From Chromobacteriaceae bacterium (GTDB lineage: Bacteria; Pseudomonadota; Gammaproteobacteria; Burkholderiales; Aquaspirillaceae), in assembly GCA_030151505.1 (NCBI GenBank), contig JASLDQ010000265.1:1-20446 (forward strand): a stretch of 20,446 nucleotides of DNA. Reading direction: 5' to 3'. Shown here one piece after another: positions 16,577 to 20,446 of the stretch. The translations under genes and the position numbers were made by a program. The notes under the pieces are model-generated. The model was not told the DNA's origin. It was given only the letters and a program-made list of their open reading frames with translations, and ran no database searches. Position 1 is the stretch's first letter. Each line of letters begins with the position of its first letter.

Positions 16577-18088
16577 ATGTCCACCCACGACACCCAGAGC
16601 AGCCAGCCCGCCCAGGACGAAAACCAGATCATGGCCGAACGCCGCCACAAGCTGGCGGCGATCCGCGACAAGGGCGTGGCCTTCCCCAACGACTTCCGCC
16701 CGCAGCATCTGGCCTCCCAGCTGCACCTGCAGTACGGCAGCAGCGAGGCAGAGGAACTCGCCGCCGCGCCGACCGAGGTATCGGTCGCCGGCCGCATGAT
16801 GCTCAAGCGCGTGATGGGCAAGGCCAGCTTCGCCACCATCCAGGACCGCTCCAGCCGCATCCAGTTCTACATCAGCCGCGACAACGTCGGCGAGGACGTC
16901 TACGCCGACTTCAAGACCTGGGACATGGGCGACATCGTCGGCGCGCGTGGCACGTTGATGAAGACCAAGACCGGCGAGCTGTCGATCCAGGTGAGCGAGC
17001 TGCGCCTGTTGACCAAGTCGCTGCGCCCGCTGCCGGACAAGTTCCACGGCCTGGCCGACCAGGAGCAGAAATACCGCCAGCGCTACGTCGACCTGATCAT
17101 GAACCAGGACAGCCGCGATACCTTCATCAAGCGCTCGAAGATCGTGCAGACCATCCGCGAAGTGATGGTGGGCGAGGACTACCTCGAGGTCGAAACCCCG
17201 ATGATGCACCCGATTCCGGGTGGCGCCACCGCCAAGCCCTTTGTTACCCACCACAATGCGCTGGACATGCCGCTCTACCTGCGCGTCGCGCCGGAGCTGT
17301 ATCTGAAGCGGCTGGTGGTCGGCGGGCTGGAACGCGTGTTCGAGATCAACCGCAACTTCCGCAACGAGGGGATGAGCACGCGCCACAACCCCGAGTTCAC
17401 CATGATCGAGTTCTACGAGGCCTACAGCGACTACCAGCGCATGATGGACATGACCGAGAAGGTCATCCGCGCCTGCGCGCTGGCCGCCTGCGGCACCACC
17501 AAGATCGGCTACAACGGCCAGGACGTCGATCTGGGCCGCCCGTTCGACCGCTTCACCATCCTCGGCGCGATCAAGCACTACAACCCGCACTACACCGACG
17601 CGCAGTTGGGCGACGCGGCCTGGGTCGCGGCCGAGATCAAGAAACTCGGCGGCAAGCTGCCGCCGGCACCGGGTCTGGGCAGCCTGCAACTGGCGCTGTT
17701 CGAGGAATGCGCCGAGAGCCGCCTGTGGAATCCGACCTTCATCGTCGACTACCCGGTTGAAGTGTCGCCGCTGGCACGCGGTTCCGACAGCCAGCCCGGC
17801 ATCACCGAGCGCTTCGAGCTGTTCATCGTCGGCCGCGAGCACGCCAACGGCTACTCCGAGCTGAACGACCCGGAAGACCAGGCCGCCCGCTTCCACGCTC
17901 AGGTCGAGCAGAAGAACGCCGGTGACGACGAGGCCATGCACTACGACGCCGACTACATCCGCGCAATGGAATACGGCCTGCCCCCGACCGGTGGCTGCGG
18001 CATCGGCATCGACCGTCTGGTCATGCTGCTGACCGACGCCCCGTCGATCCGCGACGTGATCCTGTTCCCGCAGATGCGTCTGGAGTAA
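16577..18088 (+). CDS. lysS: Lysyl-tRNA synthetase, class II
   Basis: This enzyme charges tRNA-Lys with lysine. The 503 residues show an N-terminal OB-fold anticodon-binding domain (about 65-150, [21 protein letters not shown]) and a class II catalytic domain. Motif 2 is [20 protein letters not shown] (from about residue 255). Motif 3 is [14 protein letters not shown] (from about 471), with the ATP-binding arginine. The ATG at 16577 follows an AGGAG ribosome site 11 nt upstream. The prfB-lysS neighbourhood is common in proteobacteria, including E. coli, and suggests a shared transcript from the promoter at 15280. A strong terminator follows the stop codon. Confidence 0.98.
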   Translation: MSTHDTQSSQPAQDENQIMAERRHKLAAIRDKGVAFPNDFRPQHLASQLHLQYGSSEAEELAAAPTEVSVAGRMMLKRVMGKASFATIQDRSSRIQFYISRDNVGEDVYADFKTWDMGDIVGARGTLMKTKTGELSIQVSELRLLTKSLRPLPDKFHGLADQEQKYRQRYVDLIMNQDSRDTFIKRSKIVQTIREVMVGEDYLEVETPMMHPIPGGATAKPFVTHHNALDMPLYLRVAPELYLKRLVVGGLERVFEINRNFRNEGMSTRHNPEFTMIEFYEAYSDYQRMMDMTEKVIRACALAACGTTKIGYNGQDVDLGRPFDRFTILGAIKHYNPHYTDAQLGDAAWVAAEIKKLGGKLPPAPGLGSLQLALFEECAESRLWNPTFIVDYPVEVSPLARGSDSQPGITERFELFIVGREHANGYSELNDPEDQAARFHAQVEQKNAGDDEAMHYDADYIRAMEYGLPPTGGCGIGIDRLVMLLTDAPSIRDVILFPQMRLE

Positions 18089-18112
18089 TCTCCCCTGCCG
18101 TCACGCTCCCCG

Positions 18113-18137
18113 ACGCCGGCCCCGTGCCGGCGTTTTT
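18113..18137 (+). terminator. Rho-independent terminator after lysS
   Basis: ACGCCGGC (18113-18120) and GCCGGCGT (18126-18133) form a perfect 8-bp stem around a 5-nt loop, followed by TTTTT, 24 nt past the lysS stop. The mnmC start codon is only 25 nt further on. Confidence 0.9.
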
Positions 18138-18162
18138 GCGCCCACCTCACGCCAGTACCGCC

Positions 18163-20091
18163 ATGACCGCCCCCCTCCGCCCCGCCACCCTTGCCTACAA
18201 CGACGCCGGCCTGCCGTTCTCGCCTGCCTTCAACGACATCTACTACAGCGCGGACGGCGGACTGGGCCAGGCCCGCCACGTGTTTCTGGGCGGCAACAAG
18301 CTGCCGGGGCGCTGGCAGGGACGCGAAACATTCACCATCGTCGAGCTCGGCTTCGGCGCGGGCTTGAATTTTCTTGCGACCTGGCAAGCCTGGCGCGACG
18401 CGCCGGAGCGCAGCGAGCGACTGCACTTCGTCTCGGTGGAGAAGCATCCGTTTTGTTCCGCCGATCTGGCCGTGCTGCACGGCCAGTGGCCGGAGCTGGC
18501 GGCGCGGTCGGCCGAACTGCTGGCGCAATGGCCGGTCCTGACGCCGGGCTTCCACCGTCTGCATCTTGATCACGGCCGGGTCACGCTCACCCTGCTGTTC
18601 GGCGAGGCACAGGATGCCCTGTCCGCACTCTCGGCCCGCGCCGACGCCTTCTACCTCGACGGCTTCGCCCCGTCGCGCAATCCGGAACTGTGGTCGCCCG
18701 AGCTGATGCACATCCTGCTGCGGCTGGCCGCCCCCGGCGCGACGGTGGCGACCTACAGCGCGGCCGGCGAGGTACGCCGCCGCCTCAACGAAGCCGGCTT
18801 TGCCGTGACCCGCCAGCCCGGCTTCGGCGGCAAGCGCGACATGCTGGCGGGGGTGTGCGAACGGCGCGAGCCGCTGCGCCACTGGCGGTCACCGGCACGC
18901 ACCGCGCTGGTGATCGGCGCCGGGCTGGCCGGCTGCAGCACGGCCGAGCGGCTGGCGGCACGCGGCTGGCAGGTGACGGTACTCGACCGCGCCGAGGCGC
19001 CGGCCACCAAGGCATCCGGCAACCACGCCGGCGTGCTGCTGCCGGTGCTGAGTCTGGATGACAACCTGCAATCGCGGCTGGCCCGGGCGGGCTTTCTCCA
19101 TACCGGCCGGCAACTGCACCGCCTAGCCGCGAGCCAGCCCTTCGACTGGGGTGAATGCGGCGTGCTGCAGCTCGGCCGGGATGCCGACAATGCCCAACTG
19201 CAGCGCCGCATCGTCGAACGCCACGCCTACCCGGCCGACTATGCGGAATGGCTTGACCGGGATGCCGCCGGCGTCAGGGCCGGCCAGCCGGTGACGCTGC
19301 CGGGCTGGTGGTTTGGCAAGGGGGCGTGGGTCAACCCGCCCGGTTATTGTGCCGCCCTGCTGGCGAGTGGCGGCGAGCGGATTCGCTTTGTCCCGCACGC
19401 CGACGTCGCGCGGCTAGAAAAATCGGGCGACGACTGGGTGGCGTTCGACGCGGCCGGTCAGGAACTCGCTCGGGCAGCGGTGGCCGTGATCGCCAATGCG
19501 ACCGACGCAGTCCGACTGGACCAGACCGCCGCCCTGCCGCTGACCGACGGCCAGCGGGTCGTGACGCTGATCCCGGCCGACAGCGCCGGCGATCTCGATG
19601 TGGTGGTCTGCCGCAATGCCTACATCAGCCCGGCCTATCGCGGCTGGCGGGCGCTGGGGGCCACCGCAGCCCCGGCCGGAGCCGAGCCCGACCCGACACT
19701 GCACGACCTGAATCTGGCCAAGCTTGCCGCAATGCTGCCCGAGGCCGGCGCGGGCCTCGACCCCGCCGGGCTGCGCGGCCGCGCCTGTGCCCGGCCGACC
19801 TCGCCGGATCGCCTGCCGCTGGTCGGCGCACTACCGGTGGCCAATACCCGCGCCGACGTCAAGCTCGGCCGCATCGCGCGCGAGGCGGGGCTGTACTGCG
19901 CACTGGGCTTCGGCGCGCGCGGGCTGGCCTGGAGCGCGCTGGCCGGCGAAATCATCGCCAGCCAGCTGGAGGGCGAACCCGCCCCGGTGGAAAAGGATTT
20001 GCTGGATGCCTGCGACCCGGCCCGTTTTGCCTGGCGCGCCGCACGACACAAGCCGGATGGCGCGGCAACGGGTAAAATCGGCACCAAATAA
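18163..20091 (+). CDS. mnmC: Bifunctional tRNA mnm5(s2)U34 methyltransferase / FAD-dependent cmnm5(s2)U34 oxidoreductase
   Basis: MnmC completes the mnm5(s2)U modification at wobble position 34 of tRNAs. Its C-terminal FAD domain removes the carboxymethyl group, and its N-terminal domain methylates the resulting amine with S-adenosylmethionine. From the ATG at 18163 it has 642 residues. The SAM motif VELGFGAGLNF is at 60-70, and the methyltransferase signature FYLDGFAPSRNPELW starts at 163. The FAD Rossmann motif ALVIGAGLAG is at 248-257, followed by ASGNHAGVLLP. Both domains look intact. An earlier in-frame GTG at 18124 falls inside the loop of the lysS terminator and is rejected as start. 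No strong ribosome site precedes the ATG. The next gene begins 17 nt downstream, probably in the same transcript. Confidence 0.95.
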   Translation: MTAPLRPATLAYNDAGLPFSPAFNDIYYSADGGLGQARHVFLGGNKLPGRWQGRETFTIVELGFGAGLNFLATWQAWRDAPERSERLHFVSVEKHPFCSADLAVLHGQWPELAARSAELLAQWPVLTPGFHRLHLDHGRVTLTLLFGEAQDALSALSARADAFYLDGFAPSRNPELWSPELMHILLRLAAPGATVATYSAAGEVRRRLNEAGFAVTRQPGFGGKRDMLAGVCERREPLRHWRSPARTALVIGAGLAGCSTAERLAARGWQVTVLDRAEAPATKASGNHAGVLLPVLSLDDNLQSRLARAGFLHTGRQLHRLAASQPFDWGECGVLQLGRDADNAQLQRRIVERHAYPADYAEWLDRDAAGVRAGQPVTLPGWWFGKGAWVNPPGYCAALLASGGERIRFVPHADVARLEKSGDDWVAFDAAGQELARAAVAVIANATDAVRLDQTAALPLTDGQRVVTLIPADSAGDLDVVVCRNAYISPAYRGWRALGATAAPAGAEPDPTLHDLNLAKLAAMLPEAGAGLDPAGLRGRACARPTSPDRLPLVGALPVANTRADVKLGRIAREAGLYCALGFGARGLAWSALAGEIIASQLEGEPAPVEKDLLDACDPARFAWRAARHKPDGAATGKIGTK

Positions 20092-20108
20092 CCTGACTGG
20101 ATACCTAC

Positions 20109-20446
20109 ATGCCCGCTTGCGACCTGCTGATTGAAGCCCGATGGATGATCACCGTCGAGAACGACGGCGAAGTGCTTGAACGCCATGCCCTGGCCGTCAC
20201 CGGCGACACCATCACGGCCATCGTCCCTCCCGCCGAGATCGCCGGCTGGGATGCCCGCGAGCGGGTACAGCTCGACCGCCATGTCCTGATGCCGGGCCTG
20301 GTCAACCTGCACGGTCATTCGGCCATGACGTTGTTGCGCGGCTTCGCCGACGACCTGGCCCTGATGGACTGGCTGCAGAACCACATCTGGCCGGCCGAGG
20401 GCAAACACGCCCGTGCCGACTTCGTCTACGACGGCACCCTGCTGGC
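20109..20446 (+). CDS. mtaD: TRZ/ATZ-type amidohydrolase, probable methylthioadenosine/S-adenosylhomocysteine deaminase (partial)
   Basis: Only the first 112 complete codons are in the window; the gene runs off the right edge. The N-terminus reads as the beta-sandwich start of a metal-dependent amidohydrolase (CDLLIEARWMITVE, with a typical LAVTGDTITAI strand). It is followed by MPGLVNLHGHSAMTLLRG, where His68 and His70 form the HxH metal-binding motif. The stretch after it (GFADDLALMDWLQNHIWPAE) resembles the deaminases of 5'-methylthioadenosine and S-adenosylhomocysteine annotated in proteobacteria. Other TRZ/ATZ substrates such as guanine or cytosine analogues cannot be excluded from this fragment. 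The ATG at 20109 has only a weak TGGA upstream. The 17-nt gap to mnmC suggests co-transcription. Confidence 0.75.
   Translation, partial: MPACDLLIEARWMITVENDGEVLERHALAVTGDTITAIVPPAEIAGWDARERVQLDRHVLMPGLVNLHGHSAMTLLRGFADDLALMDWLQNHIWPAEGKHARADFVYDGTLL

Noticed and set aside
18124..18162. Upstream GTG start extending mnmC by 13 codons
   Set aside because: The GTG lies in the loop of the lysS terminator, and the added residues do not match the usual MnmC N-terminus.

Overview
The window is chromosomal, GC-rich and densely coding. It comes from a respiring proteobacterium, most likely a betaproteobacterium of the order Neisseriales (Chromobacterium-like). The evidence is protein similarity as I recall it, the joined sdh-gltA-suc gene order, and the dimeric-type malate dehydrogenase. 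The taxonomic placement is an inference. I see no rRNA, tRNA, CRISPR array, insertion sequence or phage gene, and nothing that looks recently acquired.

Left and centre (177-13954, minus strand, read right to left): a GntR-family regulator with a UTRA sensor domain is followed by sdhC-sdhD-sdhA-sdhB-sdhE, gltA, sucA-sucB-lpd and sucC-sucD. Together these encode citrate synthase, the complete 2-oxoglutarate dehydrogenase complex, succinyl-CoA synthetase, succinate dehydrogenase and its flavinylation factor. The sdhCDAB-sdhE genes are packed with overlaps or gaps of 12 nt or less. From sdhE to sucC every gap is about 80-150 nt and holds a GC-rich hairpin. A bidirectional hairpin with T-tracts closes the block after sucD.

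Centre right (13955-15248): a 260-bp divergent region separates the regulator from plus-strand mdh (malate dehydrogenase). It contains a perfect 12-bp AT-rich palindrome that overlaps the predicted regulator promoter and sits in the spacer of a candidate mdh promoter. This is the best regulatory lead in the window. With mdh included, the locus covers oxaloacetate to citrate and 2-oxoglutarate to fumarate, plus malate to oxaloacetate. Aconitase, isocitrate dehydrogenase and fumarase are not here.

Right (15250-20446, plus strand): translation and RNA-modification genes follow. They are prfB (release factor 2, without the programmed frameshift), lysS (class II lysyl-tRNA synthetase), a strong terminator, mnmC (bifunctional enzyme of tRNA wobble-uridine modification), and the start of an amidohydrolase gene resembling 5'-methylthioadenosine/S-adenosylhomocysteine deaminase, cut by the window edge.

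This is mostly a core-metabolism region. I found no convincing new multi-gene system. The observations worth following are regulatory: the palindrome and UTRA regulator, a 19-nt inverted repeat before sucA, the series of intercistronic hairpins, and the long sdhC leader.
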